This document shows positions 49,026 to 57,396 of a DNA stretch of 64,000 nt, in pieces. The notes below the pieces were generated by a model. It saw nothing but the letters and a program-made list of their open reading frames with translations. It was not told where the DNA came from and did no database searches. The position numbers were made by a program, and so were the translations under genes. The DNA comes from Cytophagales bacterium (GTDB lineage Bacteria > Bacteroidota > Bacteroidia > Cytophagales > Spirosomataceae). Location: contig RDXN01000061.1 of assembly GCA_004292855.1 (NCBI GenBank), forward strand, positions 1 to 64,000, read 5' to 3'. Every line of letters starts with the position of its first letter. The stretch's first letter is position 1.

Positions 49026-51685
49026 AACCAGACGTCCGACCACCGCGCTTTGCACGCTGGCTGCTGACCCACCTCCACCCCGACGACACGCTTGAAGAGG
49101 TTGAAGGGGATTTGGACGAACTCTACGAGCACGACTATACCCGCGTGGGCAAAACCCGGGCGACTATGCGCTACCTGCTCAACGTGGTGTCGGTGCTGCC
49201 GCCCTTTGTGCGGAGACGAAAATGCAAGCAAGAATATTATCAATCACCTTCAATTTTGCACCCGGATATGTTACGGAATTATTTCAAAATCGCCTGGCGG
49301 AACTTGGTTCGCAGCAAGACCTTTACCACCATCAACGTACTGGGGCTGGCCGTTGGACTGGCTACCTGTCTGCTGATTGTCTTGTTCGTGCAACATGAAC
49401 TGAGCTACGACCGATACCACGCCAAAGCCGACCGACTCTACCGAATGACTCTCCATGCCCAGCTTGGAGGAAAAGAGCTTAACTCTGCGGAGGTCAGTGT
49501 ACCGACTGGCCCGACACTGATGCAGGAGTGTGCAGGCGTTGAGGCCATCACCCGCCTACATCGGGAGGGAACGTTCATTGTTAAACGCGGCACCGAAACG
49601 ATCAAGGAAGAACACGTCGTTTTTGCCGATTCCAACGTCTTTACTGTATTCTCCATCCCATTGCTAAAGGGAAATGCCAAAACGGTATTGACCGAACCCA
49701 AGACTGTGGTCATCAGCGAGACCATTGCCCGAAAGTATTTCGGCGAGCAAGACCCAATCGGCCAAACGCTCACACTGGGAACGCGAGGGCTTTTCCGGGT
49801 AACGGGTGTATGTAGTGATGTACCATCGAATACCCACTTTCATTACGATATATTCGGTTCTATCCGGTCGGTTCAACTACGGTCTACCTGGTTGTCCAGT
49901 GGCGTACTTACTTATGTCCTGCTGCGACCGGGTTATTCAATTGACGACCTGACAGCGAAAATGCCCAAACTGGTTAACAAGTACGTCGGGCCGGAAATGC
50001 AGCAACTTTTGGGCATCAGTTTGGGCGAGTTTTCCCGGAGGGGAGATCGCTTTGGCTTTCGGTTTCAACCCGTTACTGACATTCACCTGCACTCAAATCT
50101 GAATGCCGAAGTAGAACCCAACAGCGACGTCAAATACATCTATATTTTCTCGGCCATTGCCGTATGCATGCTGCTGCTAGCGTGCATCAACTTCATGAAT
50201 CTCAGCACCGCCGGATCGGCAGCACGCGCTAAGGAAGTAGGTATGCGAAAAGTGCTGGGTTCAGTCCGACAGCAGCTCATTGGGCAATTCCTGAGCGAAT
50301 CGGTCTTGCTTACGTTCATGGCGTTGCTGGTGGCGTTGGGTATCGTGGCCGTGGCTCTGCCGAGTTTTAACCAGTTGGCCGGAAAGCAGTTTGGCCTCAG
50401 TATTATCACGAGCGGATGGATGCTGCCCGGTATCGGGCTGGTTTCGTTGTTGATTGGCTTGCTGGCGGGGAGTTATCCGGCGTTTTTCCTGTCGTCATTC
50501 AAACCCGTTAGCGTACTGAAGGGAGCTATTCGGACAGGAACCAAAAGTGGCTGGCTCCGTAACACGCTCGTAACCATTCAGTTTTCGGTGTCGGTTGGCA
50601 TGATCGTCGGCACGCTGGTCGTGTATCAGCAACTTCATTTTATTCAAAATAAAAAGATAGGTTTCGACAAAGATCAGGTGCTGGTCCTGCACGACACCTA
50701 CACGCTAGGGCCTAAAGCGAATGCGTTTAAGACCGAATTGATCAAACTCGCCCGGGTACTCAACGTCACATCAGCGGGGTATTTACCGGCTGGCGCATCC
50801 AATAGCGGGGCAGACGGCTTTACGCCTGAAGGTGGAAAACAGCAGTCGGTTACGTACCGGAACCAAACTTATTACATCGACGAAAACTACCTGCCTACCC
50901 TGGGCATAGGAGTGGCACAGGGCCGAAATTTTTCAAAAGCGTTCCCATCCGATAGTGCCGCCGTGTTAATCAACGAAGCGGCTGCCAGGCAGTTTGGCTG
51001 GAAAAACCCCATCGGCAAACGACTTTTTGCGGTTGGAAATGGTAGCCAGGAAAGTAAGCGCGTTTATACCGTTGTTGGGGTCGCAAAAGACTTTCACTTT
51101 ACGTCGATGCACCAGCGTATTGACCCGTTGGTTATGCTTTATGGGCACGACAACTATCAGATGGCCCTGCGTATTCAAACGGCAGACATCCCCAGACTCC
51201 TAAAAACGGTGGAGCAACGCTGGAAGGCGCAAACCAATACCCCGTTCACGTACTCCTTTCTGAACGACCGGTTCAACACGATGTACCGATCCGAACAACG
51301 TGTGGGTCAATTGTTTGGCATCTTCGCCGGACTGACGATTCTAATCTCCTGCCTGGGTCTGTTTGGTTTGGCCATGTTCACGGCTCAACAGCGTACCAAA
51401 GAAATTGGGGTGCGGAAGGTGCTGGGGGCGAGTGTTACGGGTATCGTCGCCCTGCTCTTGAAAGACTATTTGAAACTGGTGTTGATTGCCCTTGTCCTGG
51501 TTAGCCCGATTGCCTGGTACACTATGAATCAATGGCTACAGGACTTCGCCTACCGAATTGACATTGACTGGTGGGTGTTTGCCCTGGCGGGCTTGCTGGC
51601 AGTGGGTATTGCCCTGCTAACGGTCTCATTCCAAAGCATCAAAGCCGCTTTGGTCAATCCGGTGAAGAGTTTGCGGAGTGAGTAA
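49022..51685 (+). CDS. FtsX/MacB-type permease 3 with N-terminal prefix domain
   Basis: 887 residues. About 80 residues precede the usual start (FARWLLTHLHPDDTLEEVEGDLDELYEHDY, then a basic stretch), a soluble prefix domain with an acidic helix seen in permeases that follow PadR genes. The permease proper begins with MLRNYFKIAWRNLVRSKTF, then a helix, MacB_PCD, AARAKEVGMRKVLGSVRQQL, the second periplasmic part and QRTKEIGVRKVLGASVTGI, ending NPVKSLRSE. Co-translated with PadR. The prefix may couple the regulator or ATPase to the permease; this is not known. Confidence 0.92.
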   Translation: MKPDVRPPRFARWLLTHLHPDDTLEEVEGDLDELYEHDYTRVGKTRATMRYLLNVVSVLPPFVRRRKCKQEYYQSPSILHPDMLRNYFKIAWRNLVRSKTFTTINVLGLAVGLATCLLIVLFVQHELSYDRYHAKADRLYRMTLHAQLGGKELNSAEVSVPTGPTLMQECAGVEAITRLHREGTFIVKRGTETIKEEHVVFADSNVFTVFSIPLLKGNAKTVLTEPKTVVISETIARKYFGEQDPIGQTLTLGTRGLFRVTGVCSDVPSNTHFHYDIFGSIRSVQLRSTWLSSGVLTYVLLRPGYSIDDLTAKMPKLVNKYVGPEMQQLLGISLGEFSRRGDRFGFRFQPVTDIHLHSNLNAEVEPNSDVKYIYIFSAIAVCMLLLACINFMNLSTAGSAARAKEVGMRKVLGSVRQQLIGQFLSESVLLTFMALLVALGIVAVALPSFNQLAGKQFGLSIITSGWMLPGIGLVSLLIGLLAGSYPAFFLSSFKPVSVLKGAIRTGTKSGWLRNTLVTIQFSVSVGMIVGTLVVYQQLHFIQNKKIGFDKDQVLVLHDTYTLGPKANAFKTELIKLARVLNVTSAGYLPAGASNSGADGFTPEGGKQQSVTYRNQTYYIDENYLPTLGIGVAQGRNFSKAFPSDSAAVLINEAAARQFGWKNPIGKRLFAVGNGSQESKRVYTVVGVAKDFHFTSMHQRIDPLVMLYGHDNYQMALRIQTADIPRLLKTVEQRWKAQTNTPFTYSFLNDRFNTMYRSEQRVGQLFGIFAGLTILISCLGLFGLAMFTAQQRTKEIGVRKVLGASVTGIVALLLKDYLKLVLIALVLVSPIAWYTMNQWLQDFAYRIDIDWWVFALAGLLAVGIALLTVSFQSIKAALVNPVKSLRSE

Positions 51686-51686
51686 A

Positions 51687-52160
51687 TCACGCAAAAATAG
51701 CGGCCAATGGAAGCTCAAATCCTGATTGAACGTCGTGCAGGGTAGAATCTTCGTAGAAAAAAACGTAGTGGCCGGGGCGGTCGAACACCATGACTGCCCG
51801 CAGACTAGGCAACACAACCCAGCAGGACTTTACGCCAAACTCGAAGTAGATATTGGTTTTGGCAACCATCTCCTCATTGCTTTGAGAAGGCGACTGGATT
51901 TCAATACAGGTAAGCGGTGGATCAGGCCGTTTAGCCGGTTCGTTGTTATAATCTAACCTAATGTTAGGGTAAACAACGACATCAGGCGTGGTTCCATCAG
52001 GTTTAGTAGCCAGCGAGACTTCGGACATAATCCGGTGAGTATCGCGATAACGAAGCTTTAATTCAAACGACAAGTTTGCCTGAATGGCACCATGAACGGC
52101 ATTTGGCATAGGTTTCCCGCGTTCGAGTTCGTAGGCTGAAATGTCAAGGACTGCTTCCAT
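51687..52160 (-). CDS. Uma2 family endonuclease-like protein
   Basis: 157 residues from the ATG at 52160. Core: VHGAIQANLSFELKLRYRD, TTPDVVVYPNI, then CIEIQSPSQSNEEMVAKTNIYFEFGVKSCWVVLP in pieces, retaining D, E and K of the nuclease centre. Shorter than the other two members here and only distantly like them. It ends one base from permease 3 on the opposite strand. Its role is unknown; the gene interrupts the otherwise same-strand exporter array. Confidence 0.85.
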   Translation of the reverse strand: MEAVLDISAYELERGKPMPNAVHGAIQANLSFELKLRYRDTHRIMSEVSLATKPDGTTPDVVVYPNIRLDYNNEPAKRPDPPLTCIEIQSPSQSNEEMVAKTNIYFEFGVKSCWVVLPSLRAVMVFDRPGHYVFFYEDSTLHDVQSGFELPLAAIFA

Positions 52161-52287
52161 AATCGTTAGGCCGCCGAAGCGAAGGAGTTTTTTCGGAGTG
52201 AAACAAAGATAACCAAAATTGATATGCCACCTAACCATAACCCCGCAAACGAGGCTTAACGTTTTTTAACAAGCTGATGGTTAGCAT

Positions 52288-52322
52288 TGTCCGTACCTTG
52301 ATCGCTCATTCAGGTACGGACA
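52288..52322. promoter_or_regulatory. 11-bp inverted repeat before permease 4
   Basis: TGTCCGTACCT (52288-52298) and AGGTACGGACA (52312-52322) are exact inverted copies around a 13-base loop, ending 3 bp before the ATG. They share TGTCCG half-sites with the enhancer-like palindromes, but the spacing is different. A 5' leader hairpin occluding the start is an alternative. Confidence 0.45.
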
Positions 52323-52325
52323 TTT

Positions 52326-54731
52326 ATGTTTCAGAGCTACTTCAAAATCGCCTGGCGGAGCCTCGTCAAAAACCGGTTTTATACCGTAATCAACCTGCTG
52401 AGTTTGTTGGCGGGCATCTTATTCACCTTGCTGATTGGTATGTACGTCTGGGGCGAGGGGCAGGTGAACCGGCAACTTCGCCATGCCGACCGGCAGTACA
52501 TTTTGTTCAGCCACTGGAAAGACCCAAACATGGGGTTGGACATTACCACGCTGGCCCCGCTGGCCAAACAACTCCACGACCAATACCCGGCGTTGGTTGC
52601 CAACTACTACCGCTGGGACGGCCTGACATCCATCGTTTCCAGGGGCGACAAACACCTTCGGGAGAGCATTCAGTTGGGCGACCCGACGCTGCTGAGCATG
52701 TACGGCTTCACGGTGCTCCACGGCGATCCGCAAACGGCCCTGCAACGCCCCTTCTCGGTGGTTCTGACAGCCGATAGAGCGTTGAAATATTTCGGCAAAA
52801 CAGACGTAGTGGGGCAAACCCTCAACATCCAGAGCTTCGCGGGCGACAACAAGGTGTTTACCGTTACGGCTGTCCTCGAAAACCTGCCCGAAAACTCCGT
52901 AACGCAACTCAACGCTGACCTCAAAAGTGGTCTGTTCGTGCCTACAAACACCTTCGCCTATTTCGGCCGGACTGATTTTGATTCCTGGCGCAATACGGTG
53001 TTACCTTCTTACATTGAACTGCAAGAAGGCGTCTCTCCCGATCAGTTGACTAAGCCCATTCAGCAGTTAATCGCCCAAAATACCGACGGGATTGTCCAGA
53101 AAAATCTGCGCGTGGAACCCGTTGCTCTCACCGATTTTTACCGGCAGAAAGACAACGGATTAGTTAAACGAATGACGCAAACGCTCGCCTGGGTTGGGCT
53201 GTTTATCTTGCTGATGGCTGTTATCAATTTCATCAATCTCGCCACGAGCCGCGCCCACAGCCGGATCGGGGAAATCAGCATCCGAAAAATGCTCGGCAGT
53301 GCCCGCCGACAGTTGTTGGCTCAGTTCCTGCTGGAATCGCTCATGCTGACGGGCATCGCTACTGTGCTGGCCATTGGGTGTTATTTCCCCCTGAAACCGC
53401 TCTTTGAGCAGGTGATTGGCAAACCACTCGTACCGATTGGAGCACTTCCAATTTACGCCATCTCAACGCCTATCTTACTCATAATCAGCATCGGACTACT
53501 GACTGGCTTATACCCGGCATTGGTATTATCATCGCTGCCTATGATTCAGGCGATCAAGGGTAAATTTGGGAAAGTGCGCGACACGATCTGGCTTCGTCAG
53601 GCGTTGGTGGGGGTTCAGTTCTGCGTGGCTGCGGTTGTGCTGGTGGGGGCTATCGTGGTAAGCGGGCAGGTGCGTTATCTGTTCGGTCAGCGGTTGGGCT
53701 ACAACAAAGAGTTCGTCGTATCGGCGCAGGTGCCCCGCGATTGGACGCCCGCTGGTGTCCAGAAAATGGAAGCCGTGCGTCGCGTGTTTGCGACCATGCC
53801 ACAAGTTACCCAAGTGAGCTTATCGCACGAAATTCCGAATGGCAACAACGGCGTGCAACCGATAGTCTATAAAAATGGAACCGACTCCACGCAGGGCGCG
53901 TCGATGCAGGCGTTGGTAAGCGACGAAAACTACCTGAATACGTACGGGATCGGACTGGCAGCGGGCCGTTTTTTCGAGGGCCGCGATTCGGATTCGCTGA
54001 CCGTCGTCCTCAACGAAAAAGCCGTTCGCGTGCTAGGGTACTCCTCCCCCACCGACGCCATCGGCAAACAGCTACGTGCCACGGGCGACAATCGTCTGTT
54101 TACCGTCCGGGGTGTCAGTCGCGACTTTCATTTTGGCTCCATGCAACAGGCCATTCAGCCCATGTTGTTCTTCTCGGTGAAAGCCATCACGATCTACCGG
54201 TACTTGTCGTTCAAGGTCAAACCGGGTGCTGTTCAGGAACACATAGCGGCTATCGAACAGCAATGGGCGAGGCTCCTGCCAGGAAGTTCGTTTGAGTACA
54301 CGTTCATGGACGAAACGCTCCGCAACCTGTACCGAACAGAAGTCCAACTCCAACAAGCAGCTTATTTATCGACTGCATTAGCCATCCTGATGGTGGTCTT
54401 GAGCGTGATTGGCCTGGTTTCGCTGAGTGTGGCCCGTCGCACCAAAGAGGTGGGTGTGCGAAAAGTGCTGGGTGCGTCGGTGGGTAGCCTCGTGGGTTTG
54501 TTCCTGAAAGAATACGCCTGGATTGTACTGATCGCCAATGCCTTGGCTTACCCATTTGCGTATTGGCTGCTCACAAGTTGGTTGGCTAACTACGCCAGTC
54601 ATGCACCCCTGGGTTGGGAATCATTCATTCAGGCAGCCTTGATTTTGATCGCCCTGACCGGGGCCGTGGTCAGTTATCAGGCCATCAAAGCAGCCTTGGC
54701 GGACCCGGTGAAGAGTTTGCGGAGCGAGTAA
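52326..54731 (+). CDS. FtsX/MacB-type ABC permease 4
   Basis: 801 residues, alone in its unit. N-terminal MFQSYFKIAWRSLVKNRFYTVINLL with helix, a MacB_PCD domain, SRIGEISIRKMLGSARRQLL in the middle block, a second periplasmic domain and RRTKEVGVRKVLGASVGSL near the end, finishing DPVKSLRSE (Asp in place of the usual Asn). The motifs differ more from the others than those do among themselves. No ATPase nearby. A hairpin touches its start. Confidence 0.92.
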   Translation: MFQSYFKIAWRSLVKNRFYTVINLLSLLAGILFTLLIGMYVWGEGQVNRQLRHADRQYILFSHWKDPNMGLDITTLAPLAKQLHDQYPALVANYYRWDGLTSIVSRGDKHLRESIQLGDPTLLSMYGFTVLHGDPQTALQRPFSVVLTADRALKYFGKTDVVGQTLNIQSFAGDNKVFTVTAVLENLPENSVTQLNADLKSGLFVPTNTFAYFGRTDFDSWRNTVLPSYIELQEGVSPDQLTKPIQQLIAQNTDGIVQKNLRVEPVALTDFYRQKDNGLVKRMTQTLAWVGLFILLMAVINFINLATSRAHSRIGEISIRKMLGSARRQLLAQFLLESLMLTGIATVLAIGCYFPLKPLFEQVIGKPLVPIGALPIYAISTPILLIISIGLLTGLYPALVLSSLPMIQAIKGKFGKVRDTIWLRQALVGVQFCVAAVVLVGAIVVSGQVRYLFGQRLGYNKEFVVSAQVPRDWTPAGVQKMEAVRRVFATMPQVTQVSLSHEIPNGNNGVQPIVYKNGTDSTQGASMQALVSDENYLNTYGIGLAAGRFFEGRDSDSLTVVLNEKAVRVLGYSSPTDAIGKQLRATGDNRLFTVRGVSRDFHFGSMQQAIQPMLFFSVKAITIYRYLSFKVKPGAVQEHIAAIEQQWARLLPGSSFEYTFMDETLRNLYRTEVQLQQAAYLSTALAILMVVLSVIGLVSLSVARRTKEVGVRKVLGASVGSLVGLFLKEYAWIVLIANALAYPFAYWLLTSWLANYASHAPLGWESFIQAALILIALTGAVVSYQAIKAALADPVKSLRSE

Positions 54732-54745
54732 TACGAGCGATACCC

Positions 54746-54753
54746 TACTTTTG
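54746..54753 (+). promoter_or_regulatory. -7 box of the Zn-protease-like gene
   Basis: TACTTTTG (TAnnTTTG), 21 bases before the ATG at 54775. No -33 TTTG at the usual distance, so a moderate or activated promoter. Confidence 0.4.
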
Positions 54754-54774
54754 CAGTTGATTAATCAACACAAC

Positions 54775-55722
54775 ATGAAGTTCTGCTTTATACTAGCCCT
54801 TTCTCTTATTTGCGTTGCCGGATACGCGCAAACGTCGTTCACAACAGACCCGGACAAACTGGCCTACAACGTCTCGGACGTGGTCAGTTTTTGGGCGGCC
54901 TACGACCAACTAGCCAATGCCAAAACCCACGCCGACAGTGTCAGGATTATGGATGAAGCCTATCTGCAAAAAGGGACGCGGGGCTTCAAACTGTACCAGA
55001 AACTATCGTCGTCGACCCCGGAACAGTTTGTGGACGTCGTTCGGAAACATCCGAAGTTGCTGCGCTCCATCCGGGCGTCGTCGTTGTCGATTCCGCAGTA
55101 CCGGAAGGCCGTTGTGGCCGGGGCCAGGAAGCTCAAACAACTCTATCCCGACGCCAAATTCCCCGAGTTGTTTTTCTGCATGGGCAAGTTCGAGGTGTCG
55201 GGCAGTCGGGAGGGCGATGTGCTGTATATCGGGGCCGAACTAAACTCGTTGACCGACGAGTCGCCAAAAGACGAACTGACCAATCCGTATATCCGGGCCA
55301 ATGCCGGCACCATCGACCGGCTCAAAGCGGTCTGCCTGCACGAAACAGCTCATTATCAGCAAAAATTAACCCCAAAAAACCATTTAGAAGCCGCTCTTGT
55401 CGAGGGTGGGGCCGAGTTTGTAGCCCTCCACATTACCGGCAAATCGACTATGCAGCCCGTGTTCGATCAGATGACGCCCGAACTGGAACAAGCCATCAAG
55501 CGGGAGTTCACGGCCGTAATGGAGAAACCCATCGACGCCAAATGGTTTCTGGCCTATGGCGACCCCGCCACCAACCGCCCCGGCATGTTGGGGTATGTGA
55601 TCGGGTTCCGCATCTGCGAGGCCTACTACAAACAAGCCACGGACAAAGCGGCAGCCATCCGCAACATTATTTCGCTGGAGAATTACCGGGAGATTTATGA
55701 AAAGAGCGGGTATGGGCAGTAA
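54775..55722 (+). CDS. Exported DUF2268-like zinc-protease-like protein
   Basis: 315 residues from the ATG at 54775 (MKFCFILALSLICVAGYAQ is the signal). The region CLHETAHYQQ (about residue 195) carries H-E-x-x-H; VEGGAEFVALHITG about 22 residues later supplies the third ligand in a gluzincin-like spacing. MLGYVIGFRICEAYY near the end matches the C-terminal pattern of DUF2268 proteins (VEG-(A/G)-E and GY-x-IG). It probably acts in the periplasm. The substrate is unknown. Separate from the permease units. Confidence 0.78.
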   Translation: MKFCFILALSLICVAGYAQTSFTTDPDKLAYNVSDVVSFWAAYDQLANAKTHADSVRIMDEAYLQKGTRGFKLYQKLSSSTPEQFVDVVRKHPKLLRSIRASSLSIPQYRKAVVAGARKLKQLYPDAKFPELFFCMGKFEVSGSREGDVLYIGAELNSLTDESPKDELTNPYIRANAGTIDRLKAVCLHETAHYQQKLTPKNHLEAALVEGGAEFVALHITGKSTMQPVFDQMTPELEQAIKREFTAVMEKPIDAKWFLAYGDPATNRPGMLGYVIGFRICEAYYKQATDKAAAIRNIISLENYREIYEKSGYGQ

Positions 55723-55741
55723 GGTTAGTCTATTCCTAATG

Positions 55742-56076
55742 TAACCCCAGAGGGGTGACATGTTAATAGCAACAAAAAGGCAATTAATCCGTCTACAATA
55801 GCCCCATCGGGGCGATATGTAAGAGGTGAAGTCTTAGAAGCTGTTTGAGTTAGCGATTTGAGGCTGCAAACAGTGGATTTTGGTTGCTGACGAGACACTT
55901 TTTGCAGGTCGTAGCCGTAGCTACGGCCCAAAAAAGTGACGATGTTAGCGACTAAAAGCCGCCTTTGCAGACCAAAGCGATTAACTCAAACAGCTTCTTA
56001 AACATACCGCCCCGATGGGGCTATAGCCTACTTGTCTGCTGTTTTTTTCTATTGACATGCCGCCCCGATGGGGCTA
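55742..56076. repeat. Four-copy REP array, split by a MITE
   Basis: Copies of TAGCCCCATCGGGGCG-type sequence lie at 55742-55763 (degenerate) and 55799-55820 in one orientation, and at 56002-56023 and 56055-56076 in the other. The spacers on the two sides are also roughly inverted copies, so it forms a large imperfect palindrome. The element at 55837-55997 is inserted near its centre. No gene is seen between 55723 and 56109. Confidence 0.8.
55837..55997. mobile_element. 161-bp MITE with TTA target duplication
   Basis: Perfect 16-bp terminal inverted repeats (GAAGCTGTTTGAGTTA at 55837-55852; reverse copy 55982-55997), flanked by TTA on both sides (55834-55836 and 55998-56000). The interior is also an imperfect palindrome around GCCGTAGCTACGGC (near 55912). 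No coding capacity, so movement would need a transposase acting in trans; none is in the window. Confidence 0.82.
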
Positions 56077-56109
56077 AGCTATTGTGAGTGCATGGGATAT
56101 CCCCCTTTG

Positions 56110-56769
56110 TCACCCCAATTGTCGCGCTTTCTCCTGCTGAAAACACCGGTAGGAATACCAGACAGTAATCACGGCCACCAACACCGGCACACCGATGAGT
56201 ACTATTGGCCCAAGTGAAGCGGGTACGACCCAGGACGAAGCAATTACGAGTAAGCCCCCACCAACAAACAACCGGGCTGCAAAATGGTGCGTGCGTCGCC
56301 AGACGGTCTCGCTGTCGAGTGTCCAGGGCGTGCGGATACCCACAAAGTAACTTGGCTTCAACGAATTCATCAGATTTCCCAGGCCAGCAAACAATACCCC
56401 TACGGCAAGCGTAACCAGTTGGTTGAGCGTTTCCGGTGCCACGCCTTTCCAGGAAACGTACCAAAACCCCGTCAGAAAGACCGCCCAAAACAGGGTGATG
56501 AGCAGACGGATTTTCCCGTATAGTTCTGTGTTCAGGTTACGGCGCGGATCGAACCGGGGCACGAACCGAAGAACCAGATAAACAAACAGCGTTACGGCAG
56601 CCATTACCAGAGCCAGTTGTTCCTTTGGGTCGTAGCGGTCGGCAGTGCCATCTACCCCATAATGGCCCGGAATCTGGGCGGGTAGTTGAGACCAGATCAT
56701 GGCCAGGAACATAAACGGCAACATCATCAGAGTTGCAAGCAGGATTTCGGAAGTGAGCTTAGTTTTCAT
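56110..56769 (-). CDS. SdpI-family membrane protein
   Basis: 219 residues from the ATG at 56769. A DUF1648-like beginning (IWSQLPAQIPGHYGVDGTADRY) and an SdpI-like half (NSLKPSYFVGIRTPWTLDSETVWRRTHHFAARLF) with six hydrophobic segments. In Bacillus, SdpI is immunity to the SdpC toxin and passes a signal to the repressor SdpR; here it may sense envelope state. It overlaps the upstream ArsR/SdpR-type gene by 11 bp, the same SdpR-SdpI arrangement. Confidence 0.87.
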   Translation of the reverse strand: MKTKLTSEILLATLMMLPFMFLAMIWSQLPAQIPGHYGVDGTADRYDPKEQLALVMAAVTLFVYLVLRFVPRFDPRRNLNTELYGKIRLLITLFWAVFLTGFWYVSWKGVAPETLNQLVTLAVGVLFAGLGNLMNSLKPSYFVGIRTPWTLDSETVWRRTHHFAARLFVGGGLLVIASSWVVPASLGPIVLIGVPVLVAVITVWYSYRCFQQEKARQLG

Positions 56770-57073
56770 TGTGTTTGGAAATTGAGGTTGTTGAATCATG
56801 AGTAGGTACGGTGTTTTCGGAGGTTTTGAAGCCCATCAGCCAGGCCAGTAGCTCGTCTAATACCGTTGTGTTGAGCGAGTACAGGATAAACTGTCCCTGC
56901 TTCACCGACATGACCAATCCGGCCTGCCGGAGCAAGTCGAGATGATGCGAAATGCTCGGTTTGGTCATGTCGAACCGCTCGGCAATCTCACCCGCGTTCA
57001 GGTCGCCCTCCCGCAACAAATCCAAAATCTGTCGGCGGGTAGGGTCGTTTAAGGCTTTGAATAAGGTGTTCAT
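56759..57073 (-). CDS. SdpR-like ArsR-family repressor
   Basis: 104 residues from the ATG at 57073 (MNTLFKALNDPTRRQILDLL). Winged helix with recognition part DMTKPSISHHLDLL and wing VKQGQFILYSLNTT; no metal-site cysteines. With SdpI overlapping downstream it matches the SdpRI pair, where the membrane protein captures the repressor. Two TTAG-N8-CTAA palindromes lie 20 bp upstream. A second ArsR gene at 15455 uses a different operator core. Confidence 0.9.
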   Translation of the reverse strand: MNTLFKALNDPTRRQILDLLREGDLNAGEIAERFDMTKPSISHHLDLLRQAGLVMSVKQGQFILYSLNTTVLDELLAWLMGFKTSENTVPTHDSTTSISKHNEN

Positions 57074-57092
57074 TGGTTGTGCTGTGAAATAT

Positions 57093-57132
57093 TTAGCCAA
57101 ATATCTAATCAAACAATTAGCCGAACATCTAA
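57093..57132 (-). promoter_or_regulatory. Two TTAG-N8-CTAA palindromes, probable SdpR-type operator
   Basis: 57093-57108 (TTAGCCAAATATCTAA) and 57117-57132 (TTAGCCGAACATCTAA), near-identical and 24 bp apart, upstream of the ArsR gene on its promoter side. Their arrangement mirrors the two sites at 15782-15825. Confidence 0.6.
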
Positions 57133-57227
57133 ATAAGTGCGAATGGTTGGGTGAAATGACGAACGGCAACGGCGGAAATTTTTGTTATTTCGAGCAGTAC
57201 CTGTGGTGGTTATCTACCCTGTCCGCT

Positions 57228-57267
57228 GCCGTACAAACTTGTCCGTTTGCGGACAAGTTTGTACGGC
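57228..57267. promoter_or_regulatory. 18-bp perfect palindrome with TTGTCCG core
   Basis: Arms 57228-57245 and 57250-57267 are exact inverted copies; the core is TTGTCCG-TTTG-CGGACAA. It lies between divergent genes, so it is not a terminator for either. Its centre is 65 bp before the -24 GG at 57312, as expected of an enhancer for a sigma-54 promoter. Confidence 0.7.
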
Positions 57268-57310
57268 ATTTCTACAACCAACCCTTTGTTAAACAAACAG
57301 TTAATGTTAG

Positions 57311-57326
57311 TGGCATGATCGTGGCA
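57311..57326 (+). promoter_or_regulatory. Sigma-54 promoter of the permease 5 operon
   Basis: TGGCATGATCGTGGCA against TGGCACG-N4-TTGCA: the GG and GC are exactly 10 bases apart, and TGGCA, G and GCA match. It lies 71 bp before the ATG at 57397. It is the best sigma-54 match in the window. Confidence 0.65.
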
Positions 57327-57396
57327 GAGTAAAAGACGTGGGCGCGAAACAAGGCATTTCCTTGCTCCATTCTCCACTCGCCAAACCCTCAACAGC

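Noticed and set aside
52234-52249. Sigma-54 promoter on the minus strand for the Uma2 gene at 51687
   Set aside because: TGGCATATCAATTTTG has a -24-like half but lacks GC at -12, and the nearby palindrome has different geometry.
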